Assembly (NCBI GenBank): GCA_963855995.1
Contig: OY979716.1
Span: forward strand, 86,359,560 to 86,423,559
Direction of reading: 5' to 3'
DNA from: Muricea muricata
Taxonomy: Eukaryota; Cnidaria; Anthozoa; Malacalcyonacea; Plexauridae
DNA: 64,000 nucleotides
The position numbers and the translations under genes are program-made. Positions within the stretch are counted from its first letter, which is position 1; each line of letters begins with the position of its first letter. Shown piece after piece: positions 22,563 through 34,452 of this stretch. Below the pieces are notes generated by a model. It was not told where the DNA came from. It did not search any database and worked only from the letters and a program-made list of their open reading frames with translations.

Positions 22563-23834
22563 TAAATGTGAAGGGGAAAACGTATCTAGGCAAGGTACAC
22601 CAGCCTCGTACACATGTGCTTTTAAATTAGGCGAAATAATGTTAGTCCAGTTTATATACACAGACCAGTTAAAGATTGAGCAAATGCGCAAGAGTGCGTT
22701 ACTGGAGGCTTGACCCCTCATTTCTCTTGTTTTAACTGCACTCTATATGACAATGTATTATGATATTTTAGCCAGGTCAAATACCAACTTGCATTGACGA
22801 AGCGTTAAATGCCGTTTGCAATATTCACAGTCATGTTTATGAACTAAAATCATTTAACCAAGTTGTTTCGTGTCCAAAGGCCAGGTTGTTTATCATTAAA
22901 ATCTTATTTATTATATAAATAATAGTGGATCAGAATAACAGACTACCAGAATATGTGATTACATGAAAATTGTCATTATAGCCATAAAAAATAACTGCCA
23001 TTATTCAGATTAAGCTAACCACATAATTAAGGAAAAGCTTGAAAAAATGATGTGATAAATAATCATATAGACGTTTAAAGCTTAAACAGGCTAAGTATTA
23101 AGTATAAATTTATAAATATAAACGAAAACGTACCCCATACTTACCACACACGGTGACCACGAGATGTTTGCAGTATCAGTGCTTCCATTTTTAAAAACAC
23201 AAATTTCTGTTTAAATTATGTTGGACATTTCCTTGAAATTCCCTTTTTGGAAGGCATGAAGGCTCTTTTCCACTCTCGCACGAGTCACATCGCAAGCTCC
23301 CAGCGAGTGTTTTCATACAGTCACATCCAGTTTATTTTAATTAGATGCAACCACTCAGGCATGTTTGACCATTTTAAATATCTATTCCCATGTCCAAATT
23401 ATTGAAAAACAAGACCAAGACTGAGTAACATTGTGATTATTGACGTAAGGGGAACAACTCGTTTTACAAGTGATTAAAATTTTGGGGCTCAATTTGACAC
23501 ACACTTTCAGGTCAGTTGTGGAGCTGCAATGTTTGAAAAGGCAAACATGGAAAAAAATGCCGACATTGGGCAAATTGCAGTCAAAACTCAGTGGTTATAT
23601 TGAACACAACATCATAACAGTTGAAATATTTTATTGCATGATCTGTCCAACTTGCAGCTTGCAACTCACAGCTCGCAGCTAGCAACTTCACAGCTAGCAG
23701 ATTAAGTAAACTCTTTTTAATTAGCTTCTAATAGGATCTGCAAACCTTCACTGTATCAAATTGATCTTTGAAGTAATTACTCTTTACATGTCGAACTTTG
23801 GATGTAATTTGATTCCGTAAAGGTCGATACTCAC
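22563..23834. other. Unassigned sequence between the EnSpm element and LINE fragments
   Basis: No recognisable gene. A minus-strand frame ends near 22721. Near 23650-23700 are repeated short CAGCTAGCAACT/CAGCTTGCAACT motifs. Confidence 0.4.
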
Positions 23835-25100
23835 TCACACACACAAAATTTCTTTTTCTTGCACATAAAAGGGTTTTGTAACGTCGATCCACAGCAGTGA
23901 GTGTTTTCGGATTTTAATTTCTCTGAAAGGCACATGTATATCACAAACTTCATTGAATATTTTGGACCATGCCCAGTAGCAATCGTCAACATCATCAAAT
24001 ATCGAGCAGACGACTGACCAGGGAGCATTCTGAATATCTTTGTAATAATTATCCTTATTAAATTCTTTATAGGTTCTTGCTCTAACTATTTTTGGAAGTG
24101 GTCTTTTAATTTTTACACTGATCAATGCATAAAAAAGCATATGGTCAGATATATCCATATCAAGAGTTTTTGTGCATTTGATGTCTCTTGGGTTGCTTGT
24201 AATTACTTGATCGATTAAGGTCGATGTTTCAGCAGTTACTCTTGTAGGTTGATGATTAACCACAGAGTAGTCAAACTGTTAAAAAACGTCATGAAGTTTT
24301 CTACCCACATTTGACGAAACCATCCCAGTGTTCGTTGTAAAGTCTGAATTTAGATCGCCAACTATCATAACATATCTATATTTTAACCAAACTCTTTTCA
24401 ACATCAAATCAAAGTGCTGAAAGATTGTAGAGTCAGATGGTGGTCTGTAAACTATACCAAGTGCAAGTTGTCAAATTAAGCATGATCTTAAACCAAATTC
24501 CTCCTATATCACTTGATTCAAGTGATTTGAGGCGAGAGAAACAAATATGATGGCCCACATAACTAAACAACCTCCTCCAATAGAACCAGTGTTTCTATCC
24601 TTACGTACAATCTTGTATTGGTTTATTTCTAGTTGCTTGTGTCGATATATTTCTGTCAAGATACGTCTCTGTTATTGCTAATATGTCAAACAAGCATAAT
24701 TCCAATAGAAGTTTTACTTCGTCGATTTTGTTACGTCGAATACGAATATTAATTTTTGCTATTTGAGGTTGTTAGAGTCACCACTAATAGATCCAGCAAA
24801 CTCTTCAAGGTAATCTTGACCGGGATTCACTTCAATATCCCCGCTAATGATGATTCTCATGAAGCTAAAGCTTGCAACAGAGCTAAAGTAACACATGATC
24901 CGAGTCGATAAATACTTTCTTCGGCACGGATAAACATAAGCTTTTAAACTGACATTTCGATGTAAATCCCACTGATAAGCCAATGAAGCCGAGGTTTGAA
25001 CTGCCTTGTTGAGTACAGCTACATAAGAGGTATAAGATATGTGTAATGGGCCAAGCATTCGATTTCTCAGATCAACATACTTACAATAAAGTCCAAGCAA
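23835..25100 (-). mobile_element. 5' part of a CR1/L2-like LINE: 2A-like leader and apurinic endonuclease
   Basis: Read on the minus strand. The leader at 24759-25100 ends MRIIISGDIEVNPGQ, like the 2A-type motif that precedes the endonuclease in many animal APE-type LINEs, with the final Pro changed to Gln. Broken frames between about 24263 and 24758 keep the endonuclease motif TETYLDRN and GSIGGG. The segment 23835-24263 carries the C-terminal endonuclease signature TLIDQVITSN ... DISDH, where the Ser-Asp-His set belongs to the active site. It stops at 23835 inside the linker before RT. Several frame breaks mark it as dead. Confidence 0.72.
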
Positions 25101-25640
25101 AGAACAATTTATTTGGTTGATGTAGATTAATTTGTAGTACAGGTTTGCATGACATTGGCATATCTTACAATCAGTTGCTTACATATTATTACGTGTGTGC
25201 ACACCCTTCAGGAAACTACACCCAGATTAACATTATCTGCACAACCGCAAATATTCAAAACACGGATGCCACATATGTTAACCCATTGAGCAAGCAATGT
25301 GCCCAAATCATAAAAAACAGGTACGCTATGCGTACATGTATCTGCGCAATGCGCGTTATCCTTAGTTTTTGAAGAATTATAATGCTGGATATTATGCCAA
25401 CCCATCTGCCTAGATTCTATGTAATCTTGATATAAAAGTGAAAATGTCTATTGTATAAGGCGTACAAGGGTGCCGAATATATACACAAGCCATAAGGTCT
25501 AAATTCTAGAAACTGTGGTGAAACTTTGAATATTTTGCACAAGTAATAATTTGACAAACTTGGTGAAACTTGAAACATTGGGGAAACAAAACATACAACT
25601 TAAAGCAAATATATGTGTCTTAAGAAGTTAAATGAAATCA
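25101..25640. other. Spacer between two opposed LINE fragments
   Basis: No gene is visible. Near 25319-25350 there is GGTACGCTATGCGTACATGT, a short motif that recurs in variant form near 38321 and 56155. Confidence 0.4.
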
Positions 25641-26052
25641 TTCAAATAAAATTACCGACTGGTTGAATGCCAATAAACTGTCTATAAATGGAGGGAAAAC
25701 CAAATTTATACTTTTTAGATCAAAAAATAATAAAACCAATGTTGACATACAAATTTCAATAAATAATGAAGTGATAAAACGGGTCAAAAATATTGCATTT
25801 CTAGGAATTGTTATTGATAAAAACTTAACATGGTTTGATCATTTGGATTTGATTATAAAAAAAATTATCAAATGTGCAGCAATTATTTCCAGAATTTGCC
25901 ATTTCACAAACCTAAATTCCTTGAAGTTAATATATTATGCATTGGTCTATTTGTATTTAACTTTTGGAAATCTAATCTGGGGTAACACATACAAATTACA
26001 TATTAAAAAGTTAGTTAATATTAAAAAAAATTGTCTGATTAATGACTTTTAA
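25640..26052 (+). mobile_element. 3' RT fragment of a CR1/L2-like LINE
   Basis: An open plus-strand frame encodes the region after RT motif C: LNGGKTKFILF-like, then FLGIVIDKNLTWFDHL (the GxxLD..LtW motif), then the start of the thumb with YYALVYLYLTFGNLIWG. The tail continues in broken frames to about 26400. It points the opposite way to the endonuclease fragment just upstream. The two could be one inverted copy or two insertions. Confidence 0.75.
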
Positions 26053-26526
26053 ATCTTATCGTGATCATTCTGAGCCAATTTTAATGGACTGAAAATACTA
26101 AATTTATTCAAAATAAATGATTACTTAACAAAACATGTTCATGTTCCGATAAGTCCATCTGAAAAATTTACCAGAATTTTTCACGAACTACTTTATCACC
26201 AATAAGAAAATTCATAATCATAATACAAGGTACTTGTCATCGCTGCACAAAAACTGTTTTAGAACTAATTATTCAAAACATAGTCTAGCAAATAAAGGGA
26301 TAGAAGTGTGAACAGTCCTCCCACGCAATATAATGAATCCAACTCCTTCAAAGCAATGGTCAAAAATCATTTCTTACAACTAAATTCAATTCAATGATAC
26401 ATTCCTATAAAAAAAGATAAATATATAAAAAGAAAACAACTTAGAAACATGCATTGCCATACAGTCATATCTTATATTTATTTACCTATTTATTTACCAT
26501 GCTTTGCCAATTTTACATAATAAACA

Positions 26527-27065
26527 CAGACCTGCCAACTCTCACAGATTTCCCATGTGACTCACAAATTTGAACGTCATCTCACCGTCTCACGGAAAAA
26601 CTGTCAAATCTCACAAATCTACAGTTTTGTAATTTTGGGTGCGAATGTTAACAATTTTCTGACTTTATACTGTTGTGAAACCCATCAATGACTAAAAAAT
26701 TTAAAATAATATTGGCTTTGGCTCGCCATTGTGAATTGTTTTTTATTCATGATAATTTATGCTGACTATTACTGTATCGCAGGTGCGGAGCAGATAATTT
26801 ACTGTCAAAATTGCCGAAGCAGAAAGTGAAAACGTTAAGTAAATATAGCCTGTATTAGATCGTACGTGAACCACAAAAGTAACTAACTGATAACCTTCAG
26901 TCAAACTTGAAAAATATTTCATGTTTATTTCGGGGTTTTTTTTAAACTATTATAAATTCTGTTATCCACAGTTAGTCCATTTATTTTTGTCAGTACATGC
27001 ATCATCTCCAGAATTCTGGGGGCGATCTCCAGAAATTTTCTCTGGTTGGTTGGTTGGCAGGTCTG
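26527..27065. mobile_element. Non-autonomous TIR element, CAGACCT family, 6-bp TSD (copy 1)
   Basis: The ends are CAGACCTGCCAACT at 26527 and its complement AGTTGG-type TTGGCAGGTCTG at 27065. TAAACA occurs immediately on each side (26521-26526 and 27066-27071), an exact 6-bp duplication. The interior is non-coding. A related element with the same ends and the same TSD length lies at 56323-56787. Confidence 0.8.
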
Positions 27066-27356
27066 TAAACACAAATAACAGATACAACAATACACACAAG
27101 AATATACCTTACATACAGTATCAGACAAGGCAGGGTATATGCTACAGCCTAAGCCAGTTACAGCAGCCCTTCAATTAGCACCCCTTGTATCTTATCCACT
27201 ATAATATTTCTACTGTTTTTTTTCTCCTATAAGCACCTGCACTGACACTATGTATTGTATATGTAAAACAGCTTCAAAATTATAGCCTAGGGGTCTAAAA
27301 CAAAAGCCATATGTAAATAGTAAATAGTTTATAAATAATTTATTTCTTTAAAAAAA

Positions 27357-29166
27357 CATTGGCAACGAAAATTTTTATTGGCTATTTTAAAAGTGTTACG
27401 ATAACTTATAATGGATATGATAACAATTCCCTATCAAAATCCTCTATTCATGAGTTATGTGCGTTTCAAATTTTAAATTGGGCACCATTTTGAATCAATT
27501 TCTCAAAAAATTATCTGTGAGCTAAATTGGCAGATGTGACGACATAGGATGGGTTTTCTGAATGACAACAATATATTTTAGTAGAGTGTATATTGCGGTT
27601 TGAAGCATTTACTAAAGGAGTTGTAGTTTTTGATGAGAGTAATGGACAGAATTCATGAGAACCAAGTAGGAGAGATATTACCCTATCAATTTGAGCCGGA
27701 GTCGTTGAGTGATGCTAGCGACGACAAGTGATGCTAGCGACGACAATGATACTGGTCAGAGTGATGTTACAACCTCATCTGAAAAGAAGTCGACCACGAG
27801 TTTGAAAGAGCAAATTCTTGGCACCTTTTAGATCTTAGTTGGTGAAAATGCGGTCATTGCTCATTATCCGCTAAGGCTGTTGAATGTTTTTGTTGCCACG
27901 GGAAGGCGCTGGAATACGAGTACATAGTGCAAACCGCGCGTTACAAATTACATGCAGTATTTGTCACCTACATTCATACATTGTATATTAAGCTAATTTT
28001 CATGAATATGTACAGAATGTGTATATAAGTATTCCCGCAATACAACATTTCACTTGTATAATACATGCTATTGCAACACTGGTCCGATTTTCCTATGCGC
28101 CAGGCGGCAGCGCAAGGTATATAGTATCTGGGAGCAGGTTTTCGAATGGGAGGGTTGACAATGAGATTATTGTCAAACGCTATGTTTGCGAATATATTTA
28201 AAATTTGATTAAAGCTGACCCTCATTAACTCGTATCATTTCAAACTTACACCGATTTTTTTAAGGAATGGTTGTCAGTAACGAAAAGAAGCTTATATTCA
28301 AGCGCTTTTGTACTGAAAATTTCGATTGAATACATGAAATAGAAGCTTATTTACAACCACTTTAATATTGTTGGAAATTTCCGTACGAACACGCTATTGA
28401 CACTATTCCCACGCTATTCTCAGCAAATTGAGTGCGTATAATTGTGAAATGTAGTTCTCCAAGAAAAGCTTTTTAAAGAGATTCTGCTGGTACAATTGCC
28501 AAGAGCCAAATTGTGGAAAAAGCGGAGATATTTTTAATGAAATTTAACTGTTTACAATGTATGTTTATTCAGACAATGAAATTTACCAATATTTTACGCG
28601 ATATCACATTTCATATAGTCTAAACGGTCGCACATCGGCTGCATTGCACTCTATAAAAAAGCCAAAAAGACATTTTGATGAAGCTTTAAATGCTGATTCG
28701 AATGGTTGTATTTGTTTTCTTTTGCGTTGCATGAAACCTGAGCTATGCCACGGCAAAGTCATCGTTCTTTGAAGAGTCTAATGACAGGAAAGAGTTTTAA
28801 CAGATGAAATACGCACGTTTATTGCAAATATTTTTAAAAATTTGGCCGCAAGACAATGAGGTAGAGCTGTTGTACAATTATCCAATTCGATGTTCCCGTT
28901 ATTTTCCATTTCAACAAAATATTCATGCCACAAGTTGTGAAGTCAATAATAATCAATATTGTCTGATTTCCTGAACCCATCTTATGTCGTCACAAATGTA
29001 TGCAAGCATAAATTAGCATACGTGCATTTTTTCAAAATGGCGAACGACTGTTTAACATTTTCACAATTATTTGCAAGATCTAAACGCGACAAACGCACAA
29101 AAACTAAAAATTAACTATTCCGTCGGTAAGTTTAATGGATATAAGAAATAAAAATTTTGGCTACCA
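27357..29166. mobile_element. Decayed P2X7-ballast-type transposon (copy C)
   Basis: CATTGGCAACGAAAATTTTT at 27357 is mirrored by a closely similar arm ending CTACCAATG near 29169. A second inverted block, GTGACGACATAGGATGGGTT near 27536, matches AACCCATCTTATGTCGTCAC near 28975. TTAA sits just outside both ends, compatible with a TTAA duplication but weak in AT-rich DNA. The interior keeps only part of the ballast-like gene and no transposase. Confidence 0.55.
27640..27960 (+). pseudogene. P2X7 ballast-like gene fragment, copy C
   Basis: An acidic N-terminus (EPESLSDASDD, frame break, DDNDTGQSDVTTSSE) is followed near 27845 by KCGHCSLSAKAVECFCCHGKAL. That is the first Cys cluster of the ballast-like domain (compare CGNC...CYCCREI in copy A). 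Stops and frame changes are present. The second half of the domain is not found. A 70-codon frame at 28557-28772 is unassigned. Confidence 0.6.
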
Positions 29167-29453
29167 ATGTCCTTTAATTTGTAATCTCATCATTATGGGC
29201 AAAATAAAATTTAAAAAAAAAGAATATTAAACTAGTAATTCAAAAGATGAGTATAATTAAAATTACATTTTTTTACACATAATATCACAGATATAAATCT
29301 AGTTTTTCCATGATGATAATATTTGATAACAGTACCTGTGCCAATATTACTGAACAAGCGAGCATAAAATTCCAAAAACACAAGTTATATATGTAAAGTA
29401 ACAAATGTTTATTGAGATATGTTATGTGTCGCCTGCCTGTAGGACGATAGCAG

Positions 29454-30994
29454 ATGATGTTCTTTAAACTCACAGTTCTGACAGTTCCGTTAACAATGAA
29501 TCGACGAGCGATAATCAAGCTCCATCCTTTTCCTGGCGAGAAAACTGACCCAGACACCAGACAGGAATGGACACGACTTGTGAACCGAAGAGATCCAAAC
29601 AATGACAAGAAAGTATGGCAACCAAATAAGAATTCACGGGTTTGTAGCAGTCATTTTGTTGACGTGAAACTGACTGAAGCCAATCCCTACCCAACACTAT
29701 ATCTTATACAGCAGAATGTCAATGCTCGAATCCCAAAAAGTAGAATGCGTCCAGCTGAACGAAACCCGTGTCAAAATATAAATAAAGCTAGAAAATCAAG
29801 GCTGGCGGATGGCCATGTCAGTGCAGAGCCAGAGAATGAAACTGAACAAATAACTAATTGTGACACAAGCCCAAAAGATTTACCTGATGTACCTAATGAA
29901 CTGGGTGTTGAAGGTAATTCTGGTGAAAAGGAACATTTTCCACTAAACTGCAAGGGCTGTGGCTTCAAGACTAAACAGCTTTTGCACATGGGAAATTGCT
30001 TGTAGAGAAGAAACAAAGCAACTGGATAGCTTAAGAAGAAAATTTTGGCTCAGGGAAAGAACTCTTTTGGCCATCAAAAGTTAGTTACTGATAAAAAAGT
30101 TAAGTTCTACACTGGTATTCCCACCAGGAAGGCATTTGATACTTTATACCAGTTATCGCTACCAAGGGTTAGGGAACTTAAGCGTTGGCATGGACCATCA
30201 AAAGTATCATCTCCACTAAAGCACTTATCAACAACCCCTCCAAAAAAGGCTGGGGACACCGTGGTAAGGACGAGTTCTTATTAACTTTGATAAAATTGAG
30301 ACTTGGTATTCTAAATGAGGACCTTGGAGATCGATTCAACATTTCCGCGACAACTGTCTTAAAACATTAACTACATGGTTTTCATTCCTCTCTGCAAATT
30401 TGGTCCCGCCTTGTTGTTTAATCCTTTAAAAAAGGCAGTCCAGTTAATATTGCCAAAGTCATTTAAAAGTATAGTTTATCACAATGTAAGGTACATTATT
30501 GACTGCACGGAGATTTTTATTGAAAATCCAAAGGATCTTCAACTACAAGCCCTCACATGGTCAGACTATAAGCAGTGCCAAACTGTAAAAATTTTGGTTT
30601 CCATTCTTCCCACTGGATTTTGTTTCAAAATGCTTGGGTGAAAGAATGTCAGACAATCATTTAACAAAAAATTGTGGCTTAGACATAGTTGAACCATACG
30701 AGTGTCATGGCTGATAGAGAGTTTCAAATACGCGAGGATTTGTTATTACGAAGAGCAAATTTACATATACCTCTTGGAAGGTGTGGAACAGATCAAATGT
30801 CAAAACACGATGTGAAGAATACACAAGAAATTGTTAACCGTAGAATATATGTCAAAATGGCAATAAGAAGATTAAAATCATTCAGAATTTTAAAGTGTGA
30901 ATTACCTGTAACTCTTTTAAGCCAGATTGACGATATAGTTTGTATTTGTGCAGCACTATGCAATTTATATCCACAACTGGTAAGAAAAGAATAA
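29454..30994 (+). pseudogene. THAP / DDE_Tnp_4-type transposase (ISL2EU-like), broken
   Basis: The first block (29454-30005) has the C-terminal two-thirds of a THAP finger: LHPFPGEKT, W near the middle, SRVCSSHFVDVKL and a trailing P. The initial Cys pair is missing and may lie in an unseen exon. After a spacer, 30045-30370 carries a helix-turn-helix (TLIKLRLGILNEDLGDRFNI, then SATTVLKH) typical of HTH_Tnp_4. The segments 30375-30641 and 30689-30994 carry DDE_Tnp_4 parts (YIIDCTEIFIENP with the first catalytic Asp, then a later ADREFQI). Three frame breaks separate them. It is a different family from the GDGRxDSPG transposases elsewhere in the window. Confidence 0.72.
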
Positions 30995-31568
30995 TTTCTA
31001 GTTAAGTTGATAATTAATCATAGAGAGATTTTCTTGGGGTGCAAGGAGTGGGCAAGAATTGCTTGCACCCAACCAAGAATATTTTGCACCCACCAAAAAA
31101 GTTTGCAAAACCAGTTAAACCCCTGAAAATGCAACCCCATGAGTGTTGTCCCCACCTTCAAGATTATTGGGAACACCCCTAAAAGTTTCTGCACCCCCCT
31201 CAAAACAAAATGTGAAAATCTGTCTCTATATAATTTACTTGAATTTTTCTAAGAACCTAGATCAACCAACCAAACCAGGCAACCAAGGGAGTGAACTAAA
31301 CAAAAAAATTAAATCATAGCAATAGTAATGACTAATCTACTGTATTTGCTGTAACCGTTTATATACATGTCCTGTTACAAGTTCTTCTGACAAAAAAATA
31401 GATCCAAAAAAAGTCAAGTTTTCACAAAGTTCTAACCAGTATGCCTCATTAAAGCGACAGTGTCACTCGCTGCGCATCCTGTTCTGCTCATAACAATGAG
31501 TGTTCGGATTCATTCGGAATATATTGGAAGTGTTTGGGTTCGTGTCTTAAAGCCAACAGTGGAAAGCC
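30995..31568. other. Unassigned; probable left end of the next transposon
   Basis: Around 31030-31205 is a stretch repeating TTGCACCC-like motifs. Around 31440-31560 is the leader of the copy E ballast gene. I could not align a terminal repeat here with the presumed right end near 41.6 kb. Confidence 0.35.
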
Positions 31569-32617
31569 ATGGAAGCATCAACGAGTGTGGTAAGTATGAT
31601 TAAAAATGTGCATATATTTACATTCATATCAATATTGGGCAGGCTGGACGACGAGCATATTTTGTACAGGTCACAAGTTGCAGCTGCAGGAGTTCGTGTG
31701 CGACAAAAAGAAAAAAAATACTAAGCAGGGATGCCCATGTAAAGTAAAGAACATGATGTGCTTAGACAACCGCGAATGTGGTACTCAAAAGTGCCTAGTA
31801 AAAATAGGGTTTGTTCCAAATAGTAAATACAGTAGCAAATATACTAATTATGGATCTTTCATGAGTTTTTTTTACTAACATACGATTGCACTTTATACAG
31901 GAGAATGTACGAGAACACGAAGCACATCAAGCAAAACGGGGAAATTCGAAAGAGCTTTATTGCCGAAGGATGTTATTAGGGTCAGGTCAGATAGTCTATG
32001 TGTATTGCTTTGTAATTGTAAATAACATCTAATATTTTATCAACTCCACAGGCATTTATTTGTACACTTGATGAGATGATGGCGAAAAAGCTGGCAATAA
32101 GAGGGCTAAGGAAAAGAATAGGAAGCATGGAATACATCCACAGCCTTCTTATTACAGAAGATGATCTTGATCAAGATATACGTTTTTTAGCTGCTGGAAC
32201 TTCTGAAGAAGTACATGAGCAACAACAAGATGAAGGAAGTCAGTCTAATCAGCGACAAGGTGCTTCATTATCTACACAAAGTGAAGTTTTTCTAGAATGG
32301 TGTGTATGTTCTTATTGTCGACCGATGCCCCAAGACATTGAAAACAAACGCTGCAAACTAAAAAAATGCATAACCTTATCACCACGATCCCCGATGTGCT
32401 TGAATTGTATGTACGTAATACAAGTGATATAAGGAATGACAGAAAAGATACTAGTTCTAGGGCTTTTCACAAAGCTGCATATAGGCAATTTATTTTGTGT
32501 CGACATGGATATCTGGGAAAAGGAAACCGTTGAGTTTGTCCATCATGTGTTGTGTTAAAAATAAGGCAGCGCTATCCATCTGTCACTAGAGTTTATATGG
32601 GTTACAGGGAACGATAA
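31569..32617 (+). pseudogene. Cys-rich CXC-like plus P2X7-ballast-like protein, copy E
   Basis: Exon 1 (31569-31589, MEASTSV) ends at GTAAGT. Exon 2 (from about 31643) encodes a Cys-rich CXC-like segment (TSCSCRSSCATKR, then after a slip in an A run GCPCKVKNMMCLDNRECGT). Exon 3 begins at 31901 (ENVREHEAHQAKRGN). Exon 4 begins at 32053, with a helical linker and then EWCVCSYCRPMPQDIENKRC, the first ballast Cys cluster. After a frame change near 32408 come AFHKAAYRQFILCRHGYLG and CPSCVVLKIRQRYPS, ending at TAA 32615. A TGA lies near 32532. It is longer than copies A and F because of the CXC-like part. Zinc binding is inferred from the Cys pattern. Confidence 0.68.
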
Positions 32618-32987
32618 ATGACAATTAGAATTAAAACTGCAAGTATAAATATAGGTCTGTTTTATTATTACAGAGAACAACTAATACTTATAAAATATGC
32701 AAGTGCACATGTAAATATATGATTGTCTCATTAAAATCTACGTTCTCATTGTGGTATGTCCTTTGTTACTGGTGCTGGTGTATGTGCAATGGTGGGTGCA
32801 ATGTTTCCTGGGTCACTAACGTTTAGGGGTACTGTGCGAGTTACACTCTCAAGATCATTTAATCTTAGGTTGATGATTTTGGCATAATTTCAGAATACCT
32901 GGCCGTCAAAGTATAGTAAATTTTATGTGTGGCTACGTGGCTACATGGCTACTCAGCTACAGGAATGATATTAAATACATATATGTT

Positions 32988-33123
32988 ATTTACCGGATAG
33001 GAGGTCCATACTGGAAAAATATTTTGTCGAGGTCTCAAAAATGGCCCGAGGCCAAAGGCCGAGGGACGTCTTTGAGACCGAGACAAAATATTTTTCAGTA
33101 CGGACCGACCTAAACGGTAAATG
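32988..33123. repeat. Palindromic MITE
   Basis: A near-perfect ~136-bp hairpin. The arms run ATTTACCGGATAGGAGGTCC and GGAAAAATATTTTGTC, with the inner GGCCCGAGGCCAAAGGCC. The mirrored arm ends CGGTAAAT. It has no coding capacity. Confidence 0.85.
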
Positions 33124-34278
33124 ACGTTTTTATTTTTTTCTGCATGATGCATGATTAAACCCTTACGAAAATCCAGTGTTGTGAACATGCTTTGAGATCA
33201 GCTAGTTTGTTACTTTACTTCAATATTTATTCAAGCAAGCATGGCTGACAAACAGCTAAAACGAAGACTATACTTTCTGTGCTACTGATGTTTTTATACT
33301 CAATACGGCAATGAAAAAGGTGAGTTAATACGATTTTTTATTTTATCGTTCGTTTTACGAAACAAACAGGGTTGAAATAATAAAATTTTAAGTCCAGGAA
33401 TCAACTTTAAACTGCAGGTTAGTTGTCAAAGTGTTACTAAACAGCATTATTTTTGGGTTTTTGTATGTTTCACTGTTTATTTCAATGAGTGCTTTTTACT
33501 TTTGGATGAGTACCGTGTATAATATGTACACCGGCTTTTACATGTACGGCTTTGCTCGACTTTGTTTGTAAAATTTTGTTATAGATTCTGCCGTTTTTTT
33601 TGTTGTTTCAAGTAAACTTTAATCTTCAAAAGACATCTGCTGAAGTCAATTCAGTCTATTTCCTATTTTTAATTTTGTTAGATTGTTTTTTGGCTTTTAG
33701 ACACTTTTATTCAAATTCAACAATCAACTCCACTCCTTGGTCTGTTTTAAAATAATAACTCTTTTGGCCCGCGGGCCAAGATATCGTAAAAAGCCGCCCG
33801 CTCGTGCAGCCAATCAAATTGCAGGAAATCACAATATAACTCTAGTCGTGCACAAATAAAAAAATAAACTCTGTTTATTTTGGCATAACTTTAGAATACC
33901 GGCAGGTGAGAAGACGCTGTGTAGCTACTGGCTACGTGGCTACAGTATAAGTACCATGCATAATGTAGCTACATAAACTAATATTGATTTTTTTTTGTTG
34001 TGTGATACCAACTGGTGTCACAGTGTTATGGGTACCCACGTGCTTTGTGTATCCCCATACTCATATAACTAGCAAATATGTCACAGTTGACTTAGACGCA
34101 CTGTTTTGCTATATTAAACTTTATAGCAAAAGGTATTATATTTAAGACTATTCTCACTCACTAGGACTGTATCTACTTCACCAAATTTAGCTAAAGCGCG
34201 AGCCCGAACGGCGAGTAATGATTGTCGCGCTACGCACTCCCTCTTGGTAGTCAGGTACTAAGGTAGACATAGATATTG

Positions 34279-34452
34279 CACGTAGCCATGTAGCCACGCA
34301 GCCTCATAGCCACGAAGCCATGTATCCACGAAGCCATGTAGCCACGTAGTCATGTAGCCAGTAGCCATGTAGCGGCGTAGTCATGTAGCCACGTAGCATG
34401 TGGTCGGAAAAGACACAGATAGAAGAAAAGTAGCCATGTAGCCATATCTCAT
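34279..34452. repeat. GTAGCCACGTAGCCAT minisatellite
   Basis: About twenty degenerate 8-9 bp units of the TAGCCACG/TAGCCATG type. Reverse-complement units (GGCTACGTGGCTACATGG) stand at 32931-32960 and 33920-33945. Confidence 0.85.
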
